Source of the DNA: Planctomycetota bacterium
Lineage (GTDB): Bacteria > Planctomycetota > Phycisphaerae > UBA1845
DNA: 23,637 nucleotides
NCBI GenBank assembly: GCA_022561255.1
Contig: JADFRO010000006.1
Coordinates: 1 to 23,637, forward strand
Direction of reading: 5' to 3'
Position numbers and translations under genes: made by a program. Positions within the stretch are counted from its first letter, which is position 1. The number at the start of each line of letters is the position of its first letter. The notes beneath the pieces were generated by a model that made no database searches, was not told the origin of the DNA, and saw only the letters and a program-made list of their open reading frames with translations. Of this stretch, positions 7,021 through 14,727 are shown piece by piece.

Positions 7021-8157
7021 ATGAGCGCGAAGCGTAAGACGTCGATCGAGCGCCGGATTCTGGAGCGGTTGCTCTCGATTCCCACGGCTCCGTTCGCGGA
7101 GCATCAGGTGATCGAGCACATCGACCAGTTCTGCGCCGCGCGCAAGAACATCAGCCTTACGCGCGACCGAGCGGGGAACCTGCTTGCTCGCGTGCGTGTG
7201 GGTCGGCGAACGATCAAACGTCCGGTTTGCATCACGGCGCATCTGGATCATCCGGGGTTCGTGGCTGATCGCATGGTTGGCAAGCGGCTGCGAGCGTTCT
7301 GGCGCGGTGGCGTACCGCGGGAGTATTTCGTAGGCAGCGGCGTGCGATTCGACGTCGCGGGTCGCTGGGTCAAGGGGCGAATCCGCTCCGTCAAGACGGT
7401 GAACCGCGACGGGCAGCGCCGTGTCGACACCGCCATGATCGAAGTGGCGGCGCCCGTACCTGCCGGGTCGATCGGCATGTGGGACTTCGGCGGGCCGACG
7501 GTTCGAGGCAGTCGAATTCACGCGCGGGCCTGCGACGACCTGGCGGGCGCAGCAGCCATGCTTTGTGCGATGGACGAACTGGCTCGCACACGAGAAAGCT
7601 GCGACGCGTATTTTCTCTTTTCTCGCGCGGAGGAGGTCGGGTTCATCGGGGCGATCGCCGCCTGTCGCTTGAAAACCATTCCTCAGAAATGCTTCGTGGT
7701 GGCGATGGAGACGAGCTCGGAGCGGGCGGATGCGAAGATGGGCGACGGTCCGATCCTTCGTGTGGGCGATCGGGCGACGACGTTCACCCACGAGGCGACG
7801 GCGCATTGTCATCGGATCGCGCGGGAGTTGGAGCGCTCGGACAGGCGATTTAAGTATCAGCGCAAGCTCATGGACGGGGGCACGTGCGAGTCATCGGCCT
7901 ACTGCAGGTTGGGTTACGAGGCGACGGGGCTTTGCGTTGCCCTGGGCAATTACCACAACGTCGACGTCAAGCGAAGGAAACTCGGGATGGAGTACATCGA
8001 CCTGGACGACTTCGATAATGTCGTGAAATGGTTCGTCGAGCTAGGGCGTACGCCTCGCCCCTATTCGGGTCGAGATGTGGCGCTGGACGAGCGACTCAAG
8101 CAGCTTGAGTCTTCCTATAAGTCACTTCTGCGCTCGACCGTTGGGAAGCCCCGCTGA
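7021..8157 (+). CDS. M42/M28-like zinc aminopeptidase (cytoplasmic)
   Basis: The 378-residue protein has the dinuclear-zinc peptidase layout of clan MH. The visible ligands are AHLDHPGF (His74), ARACDDLAGA (Asp172 or Asp173 as bridging Asp), SRAEEVGF (Glu204 as base, Glu205 as ligand), AMETS (Glu230 in the position of the fourth ligand) and GNYHNVD (His312). M42 members trim peptides from the N-terminus as large oligomers. No signal peptide is seen, so it should act in the cytoplasm. ATG 7021 is chosen because AAGGAG (7010-7015) sits 5 nt upstream; the frame extends to 6958 inside sodN. It is 16 nt after sodN and 36 nt before the M14 gene, so one operon is likely. The exact substrate cannot be told. 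Confidence 0.82.
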   Translation: MSAKRKTSIERRILERLLSIPTAPFAEHQVIEHIDQFCAARKNISLTRDRAGNLLARVRVGRRTIKRPVCITAHLDHPGFVADRMVGKRLRAFWRGGVPREYFVGSGVRFDVAGRWVKGRIRSVKTVNRDGQRRVDTAMIEVAAPVPAGSIGMWDFGGPTVRGSRIHARACDDLAGAAAMLCAMDELARTRESCDAYFLFSRAEEVGFIGAIAACRLKTIPQKCFVVAMETSSERADAKMGDGPILRVGDRATTFTHEATAHCHRIARELERSDRRFKYQRKLMDGGTCESSAYCRLGYEATGLCVALGNYHNVDVKRRKLGMEYIDLDDFDNVVKWFVELGRTPRPYSGRDVALDERLKQLESSYKSLLRSTVGKPR

Positions 8158-8193
8158 TTGCGGGCGCCGGCTTTTCAACTCGTGGAGAACCTG

Positions 8194-10077
8194 ATGTATC
8201 GAAAGATGAATCGAGTCGGCGTGTGTTCGATGGTGGTTGCGATGGGCGCAGTGTCGACGCCGATTGCGCGGTCCGCCGGCGACGGCTTGTCGACCCTACC
8301 AGCCGCACCCACGGGCGTTCCGCAAGCCTGGCTTACCAAGGCGGAGCGAACGGGTTTTCAGCAGACGTCGCGGTACGCTGCAACGGTGGCCTATTGTCGC
8401 CGGCTGGCGGCAGCGTCGGATTGGATTCACTTCGAGTCCTTCGGCGTGAGCGGCGAAGGTCGTGATCTTCCCCTGCTGATAGCGTCCAGCGATGGGGCGT
8501 TCGAACCGGCGCAAGCCAAGGCGACGAACAAGCCGATCGTGCTCGTTCAAAACTGCATCCATGCGGGTGAGTGCGGCGGTAAGGATGCGTCGCTGATGTT
8601 GCTGCGCGACATAGCGGTCACGAAGACTCAGAAGGATCTTCTGGACGGCGCGATCTTACTTGTGATTCCGATCTTCAATGTGGACGGTCACGAGCGGTTC
8701 AGCGCGTACTCGCGAATCAATCAGAACGGTCCGAAGGAAAAAGGCTGGCGGGTGACGTCGCGCAATCTAAACTTGAATCGCGATTATACGAAGGCTGATA
8801 CGGTCGAAATGCGGGCGTGGCTTTCGCTTTGGAACAGGTGGCAGCCGGACCTGCACATCGACAACCACACGACCAACGGCGGCGACTGGCAGTACGACGT
8901 GTTGCTGGCGTGGGAGCTGCACGAGGCTGCCTCGCCGCCGATCGTGCGTTGGCTTCGCGACGTCCTGGAGCCCAGCGTTCTGCCGGCGTTGGAGGCGGAC
9001 GGGCACGTCACGATGATTTACTTCAATCTCGTCGATTCGAAGGATCTGTCGAAGGGCGTGCGGTCACCGGCGTTTGGCCCGCGATTTGCGACCGGATACG
9101 CGGCTGTTCGCAATCGCCCGTCGATTCTCGTCGAGACGCACATGCTCAAACCGTACGAGCGGCGGGTGATGGCGCATTACAACGTGATGCGCCGAACGCT
9201 GGAACTCGTCAATCGCAGCGGGGCATCGCTTCGTGAAGCGGTTCGTTTGGGTGATGCGGAGGCCAGCCGGATCGGAGCTACGTACGATCCGAAGGCGCGT
9301 TTTCCGATTTCCGTGCGCAGTTCGGATACAGCGACGCCGCTGACGTTTCGCGGGTTTGCGCATCACACCGAGCCGAGCGACATATCGGGCGGGAGTCGCG
9401 TGGTCTACGATCGCGCGACGCTCGCCAATGTTGAAACCATCTGGTTCAGAGATACGCAGATAGACAAGTCCATTGCGCCTCCGCTGGCCTACGTCATCCC
9501 GCCGCAGTGGGCGGATGTGATCGAGATCGTTTTGGCACACGGTCTGCGCATCAAGCGGCTCGTTGAGCCCGTGACGACGGAGGTTCAGCGCTACCGGTTG
9601 CACGATCCGAAGTTCGCGCGCCGTCCGTTCGAGGGGAGGTTTCGCGTGTCGTTCGACGTTGAACAGGAGAGTTCACGCGTTGTGCTGCCGGCTGGGTCCG
9701 TGATCGTGCCACTGGATCAACCGGGATCGCGTTTGGCTATCCATCTGCTGGAGCCCGCGGCGCCGGATTCGCTGGCTGCGTGGGGGTTCTTCAACGCCGT
9801 GTTCGAGCAAAAAGTGTACGCAGGATCATACGCCTTGGAATCGATCGCCCGCGAGATGCTCGCCGCAGACCCGAAACTTCGTGAGGAATTCGAGGCCAAG
9901 TTGGCTGAGGATGCGGAGTTCGCAGGGAGTTCGCGCGCTCGGCTGGAGTTTTTCTACCGGCGATCGCCGTACTGGGATGAGGCTATGGGGAGGTATCCGG
10001 TCGTGCGTCTTACGAACAGAGAAGAAGTTACGAAGGTCTACGAGAAGGCAGCGGATGGAAAAGACGTGCGACCGTGA
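8194..10077 (+). CDS. Secreted M14-family zinc carboxypeptidase-like protein
   Basis: This 627-residue protein carries an N-terminal signal sequence (MYRKMNRVGVCSMVVAMGAV, then PIARSAG) and an M14 domain in its first half. IHAGECGGKDAS gives the HxxE zinc pair (His123, Glu126). NLNLNRDY has the substrate-binding Asn/Arg, DLHIDNHTT the third His, and SILVETHMLKPYE the catalytic Glu. M14 enzymes cleave C-terminal residues or amide bonds in peptides or peptidoglycan. Residues after about 370 form a C-terminal region I do not recognise. Start ATG 8194 has GTGGAG 6 nt upstream; ATG 8206 is possible. It is the last gene of the sodN group and acts outside the cytoplasm. Confidence 0.85.
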   Translation: MYRKMNRVGVCSMVVAMGAVSTPIARSAGDGLSTLPAAPTGVPQAWLTKAERTGFQQTSRYAATVAYCRRLAAASDWIHFESFGVSGEGRDLPLLIASSDGAFEPAQAKATNKPIVLVQNCIHAGECGGKDASLMLLRDIAVTKTQKDLLDGAILLVIPIFNVDGHERFSAYSRINQNGPKEKGWRVTSRNLNLNRDYTKADTVEMRAWLSLWNRWQPDLHIDNHTTNGGDWQYDVLLAWELHEAASPPIVRWLRDVLEPSVLPALEADGHVTMIYFNLVDSKDLSKGVRSPAFGPRFATGYAAVRNRPSILVETHMLKPYERRVMAHYNVMRRTLELVNRSGASLREAVRLGDAEASRIGATYDPKARFPISVRSSDTATPLTFRGFAHHTEPSDISGGSRVVYDRATLANVETIWFRDTQIDKSIAPPLAYVIPPQWADVIEIVLAHGLRIKRLVEPVTTEVQRYRLHDPKFARRPFEGRFRVSFDVEQESSRVVLPAGSVIVPLDQPGSRLAIHLLEPAAPDSLAAWGFFNAVFEQKVYAGSYALESIAREMLAADPKLREEFEAKLAEDAEFAGSSRARLEFFYRRSPYWDEAMGRYPVVRLTNREEVTKVYEKAADGKDVRP

Positions 10078-10146
10078 GGGAGCGGATATGTAAGCTAAGC
10101 CGCGGTCTTCCGACTCGTAAAGGGTGGCTTCTTGGGTTCCGTCGTC

Positions 10147-10170
10147 CGCGCGGGCTGAAGCCCGCGGCTC
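10147..10170 (+). repeat. REP-like palindrome, copy 2
   Basis: The core CGCGGGCTGAAGCCCGCG is followed by GCTC, giving an 8-bp stem on each side of a 2-base centre. It lies 69 bp after the M14 gene and could fold in the 3' end of that transcript. Confidence 0.65.
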
Positions 10171-10175
10171 AGAAA

Positions 10176-10206
10176 GAGTTCGCTACGAACTCTTCGCTAC
10201 GAACTC
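10176..10206 (+). repeat. 14-bp tandem duplication with internal hairpin
   Basis: TTCGCTACGAACTC occurs twice head-to-tail (10179-10192 and 10193-10206). With the preceding GAG the first unit forms the hairpin GAGTTCG-CTA-CGAACTC. It adjoins REP copy 2 and looks like local slippage next to it. Confidence 0.6.
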
Positions 10207-10276
10207 ATCGAGACCGTGTCGTCCTACCTTGGGGCGCGCTCCGTTGAGCGTTATGTGGCTGTCTGAATGTTGAGGG

Positions 10277-10304
10277 TTGACCGCCGCTGCCGCAACGGAA
10301 TACT
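10277..10304 (+). promoter_or_regulatory. Probable tRNA promoter, TTGACC-16 bp-AATACT
   Basis: TTGACC (10277-10282, 5 of 6) and AATACT (10299-10304, 4 of 6) are 16 bp apart and end 11 bp before the first base of the tRNA. This fits a short tRNA leader. Confidence 0.5.
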
Positions 10305-10315
10305 CTCGGGCTGTG

Positions 10316-10389
10316 GCGCCGGTAGCTCAGGTGGATAGAGCATCGGATTTCTAATCCGAATGTCGCAGGTTCGAGTCCTGCCCGGCGCG
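10316..10389 (+). tRNA. tRNA-Arg (anticodon TCT)
   Basis: The 74-nt cloverleaf is complete. The acceptor stem is GCGCCGG/CCGGCGC. The D arm is GCTC...GAGC. The anticodon arm is TCGGA/TCCGA around loop TTTCTAA, so the anticodon is TCT (reads AGA/AGG). The T arm is GCAGG-TTCGAGT-CCTGC and the discriminator base is G. CCA is not encoded, as the sequence continues GTTGTAAAC. All stems pair without mismatch. Confidence 0.96.
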
Positions 10390-10437
10390 TTGTAAACAAA
10401 GAACTTATGAGCGTTGTGATCATCGTTGTTCCTCTGC

Positions 10438-10457
10438 GTATGCTATACGTATGCTAT
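10438..10457 (+). repeat. Short direct repeat GTATGCTAT x2 upstream of a membrane protein gene
   Basis: GTATGCTAT occurs at 10438-10446 and 10449-10457. The middle TATACGTATG is nearly palindromic. It lies 39 bp before the ATG of the next gene, where a promoter or operator would sit. The elements TATGCT and TATACG resemble -10 boxes, but no convincing -35 partner is placed correctly. Confidence 0.3.
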
Positions 10458-10495
10458 TGGGGTACCCTGAGACCGAAGACCTGGAGGAACGTGCT

Positions 10496-11143
10496 ATGAA
10501 CCGTCAGATCGTCGCTCTACTCGCACTTGTCGTTGGTGGCGTCCTCGGCTGGAGCGTGGGGTTTCTCACGTTCAACGACCGTCTCCGCGCCGTGGATGGA
10601 TTAAGAACCGACATCGCTCAACTCGAAACGCGCGCGGCGACCGCATCTGGGCAACTAGATGAAGCGGCAGAACGCGCCGACATCGCCGAGGCGGACGCGC
10701 AGGAGTCCGGGCGTGCTGCGCAGGCTTTGCAAATGCAGCTCAACGACACGCGAGCCCGCCTCGAACAAAACGCGGACTTCGACGCGTTGAAAATCCCCAA
10801 GACGTGGCTCGCCGACTTTTCACCAGAGGACTATTCGCGTAACTACATCGCCGAGGCTTCGGACCTCTACAACTCTACCTGCAAGGGAATGTCGACAACG
10901 CCAACGGACTTCGGTGAATACACGCGTAGCGTTCGAACCCAAATGACCGAGGCAATTCGTGTCGTCGGCTACAGCGAGTACGACACAGATTGCATCCGCC
11001 ACGCCCTTAGCTTCGCCATTCTCTTCCCCAAGCCGCTGATCCTCGAAAATCGGATCGTATCCGACGCGGAACTTTTCACGCAGATCGCCGAAGAAGCGAC
11101 CGCGGCGCGGGCGACGTCAACGACACCAGGCGACAGGTTCTAG
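10496..11143 (+). CDS. Membrane-anchored coiled-coil protein of unknown function
   Basis: I do not recognise this 215-residue protein. It has one N-terminal hydrophobic helix (about residues 5-24, ending VGFLTF) and then an Ala/Glu/Arg/Gln-rich heptad-like region (about 28-92) typical of a coiled coil. A C-terminal domain of about 120 residues follows, starting ALKIPKTWLADFSPEDYSRNYIAEASDLYNS and containing two cysteines. The layout predicts a single-pass or signal-anchored protein with its body outside the cytoplasm. GGAGG (10483-10487) lies 8 nt before ATG 10496, a strong start signal. It stands alone between a tRNA and a gene-poor stretch. Its stop overlaps that of a small minus-strand ORF remnant. 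Confidence 0.8.
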   Translation: MNRQIVALLALVVGGVLGWSVGFLTFNDRLRAVDGLRTDIAQLETRAATASGQLDEAAERADIAEADAQESGRAAQALQMQLNDTRARLEQNADFDALKIPKTWLADFSPEDYSRNYIAEASDLYNSTCKGMSTTPTDFGEYTRSVRTQMTEAIRVVGYSEYDTDCIRHALSFAILFPKPLILENRIVSDAELFTQIAEEATAARATSTTPGDRF

Positions 11144-11274
11144 CGAAGGGCGAGCTTCTGCAGAAACGTTCTGTCGTCGTTGACGTACGAAACGCCGGGA
11201 ACGTTAGGGTTGTCCGCGCCAAGGATATGAGTTCCGCCGATCATCAAATTCTTGGTATCGCATCGGTATGTAGT
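11140..11274 (-). pseudogene. Possible 3' remnant of a minus-strand gene
   Basis: Read on the minus strand, about 44 codons (…NLMIGGTHILGADNPNVPG… to …TFLQKLALR) run to a TAG whose complement overlaps the stop of the upstream plus-strand gene. The residue mix looks protein-like rather than random, but a stop lies at the 5' end and no start or ribosome binding site is convincing. I read it as a decayed gene end; the family is unknown. A chance ORF is a real alternative. Confidence 0.25.
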
Positions 11275-11399
11275 TTAAAGCCTGGAAACCAAGAGCGCAA
11301 ACGGTCCGGATGGCGCCATGAGTAGGAGGAGAAAGGCTTGGCTGCCCTATTCGAATGCCGCGGCCGCCAGCCATCCGATGACATCGAACGTCGAGGAAT

Positions 11400-11423
11400 C
11401 GCGCGGGGTAAAGCCCGCGACTC
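11400..11423 (+). repeat. REP-like palindrome, copy 3
   Basis: The core CGCGGGGTAAAGCCCGCG is followed by ACTC. Like copy 1 it follows GAATC within a few bases. It differs from copy 2 in the left arm, so it forms a slightly imperfect stem. Confidence 0.6.
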
Positions 11424-11564
11424 GGAACACGTACAGGTCAGATGCTCCAACCTGCCTCCTTACGGCGCCGGCATTTCCGTCGGTACATCCTTCAGACGCC
11501 GCGTTCGTGTGCGCGAAAATGTTTCGCTCGAACAAACGCAGGAAACATTCCCCAGTTGGGTGCG

Positions 11565-11589
11565 CAGTTCGGGGACTATTCCCCGACTG
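11565..11589. repeat. Inverted repeat around CGGGGA/TCCCCG
   Basis: CAGTTCGGGGA and TCCCCGACTG are complementary apart from one bulged T, with a CTAT loop. There is no T-tract, so it is not a normal terminator. GGGGACT...CCCC-type hairpins are also seen in REP-like families, so this may be a second intergenic palindrome type. Confidence 0.45.
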
Positions 11590-12095
11590 TCCGCGTGGGG
11601 CGCGGTTGTCTTCGCGCGGGGAATCGTCGACCATGGCTCGTGAGAGCTGATAATCACGATTTTCTTAGTATTCACCTTCTTTGGCACCGTCATTGCTTAT
11701 AGGACTGGCAGGCAGCCGGGACGCAACGAAGCGTTGGCGGGACGCGGCGTCTCGGCTCCCCTACTTGTTTGAAGGAGATTTGACTGAGGGAATCTGGAGG
11801 AGTTTGTTTAACGGCGACCCTGGCGGGGGTGTCGCCTTAAACGCGGCCGATGTGTTCTACGCGGACACGTCGGCCGCGATCATTTTGGGCTTCGCGATGC
11901 CCATCGTTATTCGACCGTTCCTGGATGTCGATGCCCGGACGGTCGCGACCCGCACGTCGTCTCGATTCGCAAGAAAACCTCTGTCCTTTCGACTGATGTT
12001 CCTCAGGTATCTCGCGCCGCGTGCTGGATAGAGCACTCCCCGTATTCAAGTGCCGAGTCCGTCGTTCTTAGAGCAAGATCGAACGCGGATCATTC

Positions 12096-12118
12096 ACGCG
12101 GGCTGAAGCCCGCGACTC
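12096..12118 (+). repeat. REP-like palindrome, copy 4
   Basis: The core CGCGGGCTGAAGCCCGCG is identical to copy 2 and is followed by ACTC as in copy 3. It lies about 200 bp upstream of the first acyl-CoA dehydrogenase gene. Confidence 0.65.
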
Positions 12119-12316
12119 AGGTCGCTGCCGGAAGCGAGCGATTCGCCGCTTCGCTGGCGGTTTCGCGGTGGTCGAGCTATATTAGCGCGACCGGCACGCA
12201 TCGCCGGGGGTGCCGAGGACAGGCGATTTGTGCCCGTTATTACGGCGGAGCGGTTCGGGCTGTCCGCGAGACAACTGCATTTACCCTACGCGTAAACGAG
12301 GAATCGCCAACGCACC

Positions 12317-13471
12317 ATGTCGCTCGTACCCGCCGAAGTGGAACTCAACGAGGACGAGCGAACGCTGATCGAGGCGGTGCGCGACTTTTCGCGTAAAGAG
12401 CTTCTTGCGCGTGACGGGGCGTGGGATCGCGGCGAGTCGTCGGTTGGAGACGTGCTTGGGCAACTCGCCGAGATGGGGTTGCTGGGGCTTCTGGTGCCGC
12501 AGAAATACGGCGGGCTGGGGTGTGACTATCGCACGTACGCCGCGATTCTCCACGAGATCGCCACCTGCTCCGCAGCGGCCGCGGTGACGGTTTCGGTTCA
12601 CGGCTTGGTGTGTGGGATCGTCGATCGCTTCGTGGCAGAGCCCGTGAGAACCGAGCTGCTTTCACACTGGGCCCAGGTCGATCACTTCGGTGCGTTTGCG
12701 CTATCCGAGGCCGGTGCAGGGAGCGACGCAGCCTCGGTGAAGACGACCGCGACGCCCGTCGACGGCGGCTATCACCTCAACGGCGAGAAGATGTGGGTTA
12801 CCAACGGGTTGAGCGCCGGTTGGTTCTTCGTCTTGGCTCGCGTTCGCGGGGCGTCTGAGGGCAGGGAGTTTTGCGCGTTCATGGTGGACGGTCGCTCGCC
12901 GGGTTTGTCGCGAACGGAGATCAAGGGAAAGATGGGGATCCGCGGTAGCGAGACCGCGGTGATCGACTTCGCCGACGTTTTCGTTCCGCAGACGCACCTC
13001 GTGGGCAAACCTGGCGAGGGGATGCGGGTTTGCCTGGCGAGTTTGGGGTACGGTCGAATTGGTATCGCCGCACAGGCGACGGGAATCGGCGAGGCGTGCC
13101 TGACCGAAATGATTAGCTACGCACGTCAGCGCGAGCAGTTCGGTCGGCCCATCGGAACTTTCGGCGCCGTCGCCGGGATGATCGCGGATAGCGTTGTCGA
13201 TCTGGAAGCGGCGAAAGCGCTCGTGTGGCAAGCGGCGTCCGGGGCCGACGGGGGTGGGTTGGATCGCAGCGCGACGTCGATGGCTAAGCTGTATGCATCG
13301 GAGGCGGCGAACAGGATTGCGTATCGTGCGGTGCAAGTTCACGGGGGATCGGGATACGTCAACGAGTGTCGTGTGGAGAGGCTTTATCGCGATGCGCGGA
13401 TCACCACGATCTACGAAGGTACGAGTGAGATTCAACGGATGGTGATCGCGCGCGAACTGGGCGAGGCGTGA
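12317..13471 (+). CDS. Acyl-CoA dehydrogenase 1
   Basis: This FAD enzyme desaturates acyl-CoA at C2-C3 and passes electrons to ETF. The 384-residue product has the full family layout: helical N-domain, FALSEAGAGSDAAS (about 127-140), NGEKMWVTNG (155-164), KMGIRGSET and the C-terminal helical domain. The catalytic base is Glu367 in IYEGTSEIQRM, the same position as in short-chain and butyryl-CoA dehydrogenases, which points to a short-chain or short branched substrate. The start is ATG 12317, with GAGG about 14 nt upstream. It opens the acyl-CoA cluster; 102 bp separate it from the next dehydrogenase. Which of the three dehydrogenases acts on isobutyryl-, butyryl- or other acyl-CoA cannot be fixed by eye. 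Confidence 0.92.
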   Translation: MSLVPAEVELNEDERTLIEAVRDFSRKELLARDGAWDRGESSVGDVLGQLAEMGLLGLLVPQKYGGLGCDYRTYAAILHEIATCSAAAAVTVSVHGLVCGIVDRFVAEPVRTELLSHWAQVDHFGAFALSEAGAGSDAASVKTTATPVDGGYHLNGEKMWVTNGLSAGWFFVLARVRGASEGREFCAFMVDGRSPGLSRTEIKGKMGIRGSETAVIDFADVFVPQTHLVGKPGEGMRVCLASLGYGRIGIAAQATGIGEACLTEMISYARQREQFGRPIGTFGAVAGMIADSVVDLEAAKALVWQAASGADGGGLDRSATSMAKLYASEAANRIAYRAVQVHGGSGYVNECRVERLYRDARITTIYEGTSEIQRMVIARELGEA

Positions 13472-13573
13472 CCTGTCCAACGATCTGCAGTATGATGATC
13501 GGTGTGGCTTCGAGGCGGTTTCGGGGTTTGACGTGACGCCTACGGGCTGGTTGCTCATCGCAAGGGACGGTGA

Positions 13574-14716
13574 ATGAACTTCGAACTTCCAGACGATCTG
13601 GTCGCTCTGCAGGACATGGCCAAGCGGTTTGCGGCAGAGCACATCGCTCCCAACGCGCGCCAGTGGGATCGCGAGGCGGACATTCCGCGTGAGGTCGTTG
13701 CCAAGTTGGCGGGACTCGGGTTTCTCGGCGTTTTTACGCCGACGGAGTACGGCGGGGTTGGCCTGGGCGATCTCGGCGCTTCCGTCTTGATGGAGGAGAT
13801 TGCCCGACACTGCGGCGCGACCGCGTTGATGTTGGACGCGCACAACGCCCTTTGCTCCGCCCACATCATTCGCGCCGCCAGTGATGAACAGAAGGCGAAG
13901 TACCTGCCCGATCTTGCAGCGGGGAAGTATCTCGGCGCTTGGGCCTTGTCGGAACCGGGTTGCGGAAGCGATGCGGCTGCCCTGACAACTACGGCTACGC
14001 TTGACGGCGATCACTGGGTGCTCAACGGTGCGAAGCAGTGGATCACCAACGGTCATTACGCCGGCGTGTACGTTGTGATGGCCAAGACCACACCCGACGG
14101 TGGCGCGAAGGGCATCAGCGCGTTTCTGGTCGAGCGTGACACGTCCGGATTCCTGATCGGTCCCAAAGAGGACAAAATGGGTATGCGTGCGTCGGACACG
14201 GTGGGGCTGACGTTCGACGCTTGCCGGATTCCCAAGGGGAACCTTTGCGGAGAACTGAACGGCGGCTTCATCGATGCGATGAAAGTGCTCGAGCGCGGGC
14301 GCATCACGATCTCTGCCATAGCGGTTGGGCTGGCTCGCGGCGCGCTCGAAGAGTCACTCTCCTATGCCAAGCAGCGGACCGCGTTTGGCAAGCCGATCTT
14401 TGAACACCAGGCGATTCAGTTCATGCTGGCAGACATGGCCATGGAGATTGACGCGGCGCGACTGCTGACGCGAAAGGCGGGGATTTTGTCCGATGCGGGC
14501 AAGCCCAGCAACATTGAGGCGTCGGTTGCCAAGCTGTTTTCCAGCGAGATGGCTACGCGTGCATGTCTGAACGGGATACAGATTCATGGCGGCAACGGGT
14601 ACACCAAAGAGGTGCCCGTGGAGCGGTACATGCGCGACGCCAAGCTTTGCGAAATCGGTGAGGGATCAAGTCAGATACAGCGCATGGTGATCGCTCGCCA
14701 CGTGCTGGAACTGTAG
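13574..14716 (+). CDS. Acyl-CoA dehydrogenase 2
   Basis: This second 380-residue acyl-CoA dehydrogenase begins MNFELPDDLVALQDMAKRF. The FAD/substrate motif is WALSEPGCGSDAAA (about 123-136), followed by NGAKQWITNG (151-160) and KMGMRASDT. The catalytic Glu is Glu363 in CEIGEGSSQIQRM, where the usual YEGTSEIQ has diverged to GEGSSQIQ. That form is common in dehydrogenases of branched or short acyl-CoA groups. ATG 13574 has a GGGACGG ribosome-binding-like stretch before it. It ends 11 nt before dehydrogenase 3, so the two are translated from one message. Confidence 0.92.
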   Translation: MNFELPDDLVALQDMAKRFAAEHIAPNARQWDREADIPREVVAKLAGLGFLGVFTPTEYGGVGLGDLGASVLMEEIARHCGATALMLDAHNALCSAHIIRAASDEQKAKYLPDLAAGKYLGAWALSEPGCGSDAAALTTTATLDGDHWVLNGAKQWITNGHYAGVYVVMAKTTPDGGAKGISAFLVERDTSGFLIGPKEDKMGMRASDTVGLTFDACRIPKGNLCGELNGGFIDAMKVLERGRITISAIAVGLARGALEESLSYAKQRTAFGKPIFEHQAIQFMLADMAMEIDAARLLTRKAGILSDAGKPSNIEASVAKLFSSEMATRACLNGIQIHGGNGYTKEVPVERYMRDAKLCEIGEGSSQIQRMVIARHVLEL

Positions 14717-14727
14717 AGGGGCGTCGC

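Larger units (their letters stand above)
11144..12316. other. Gene-poor stretch of 1.17 kb with decayed ORFs and repeats
   Basis: No convincing gene is seen. Several overlapping ORFs of 63-116 codons occur on both strands, none with a family signature. The best is a plus-strand ORF at 11681-12031 (116 codons) containing the hydrophobic run AAIILGFAMPIVI; a TTG preceded closely by GGAG near 11780 could start a shorter form. The stretch holds two REP-like palindromes (11400, 12096), a long inverted repeat (11565-11589) and, near 12178, a TATATT box without a clear -35 that might serve the downstream acyl-CoA dehydrogenase gene. It looks like a site of past insertions and decay. Confidence 0.6.

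Noticed and set aside
6880..7812. 310-codon minus-strand ORF
   Set aside because: It is the shadow of sodN and the M42-like gene; the real genes have motifs and ribosome binding sites.
10205..10423. Minus-strand ORF containing RRAGLEPATFGLEIRCSIHLSY
   Set aside because: It is the antisense of the tRNA-Arg gene. This peptide pattern is a well-known spurious annotation over tRNAs.
11681..12031. 116-codon plus-strand ORF as a membrane protein gene
   Set aside because: It has only one hydrophobic run, no ribosome binding site at its first start and no family likeness; it is mentioned under the gene-poor stretch only.
12701..14056. 451-codon minus-strand ORF
   Set aside because: It lies opposite two clear acyl-CoA dehydrogenase genes; long antisense ORFs are common at this GC content and it has no family signature.
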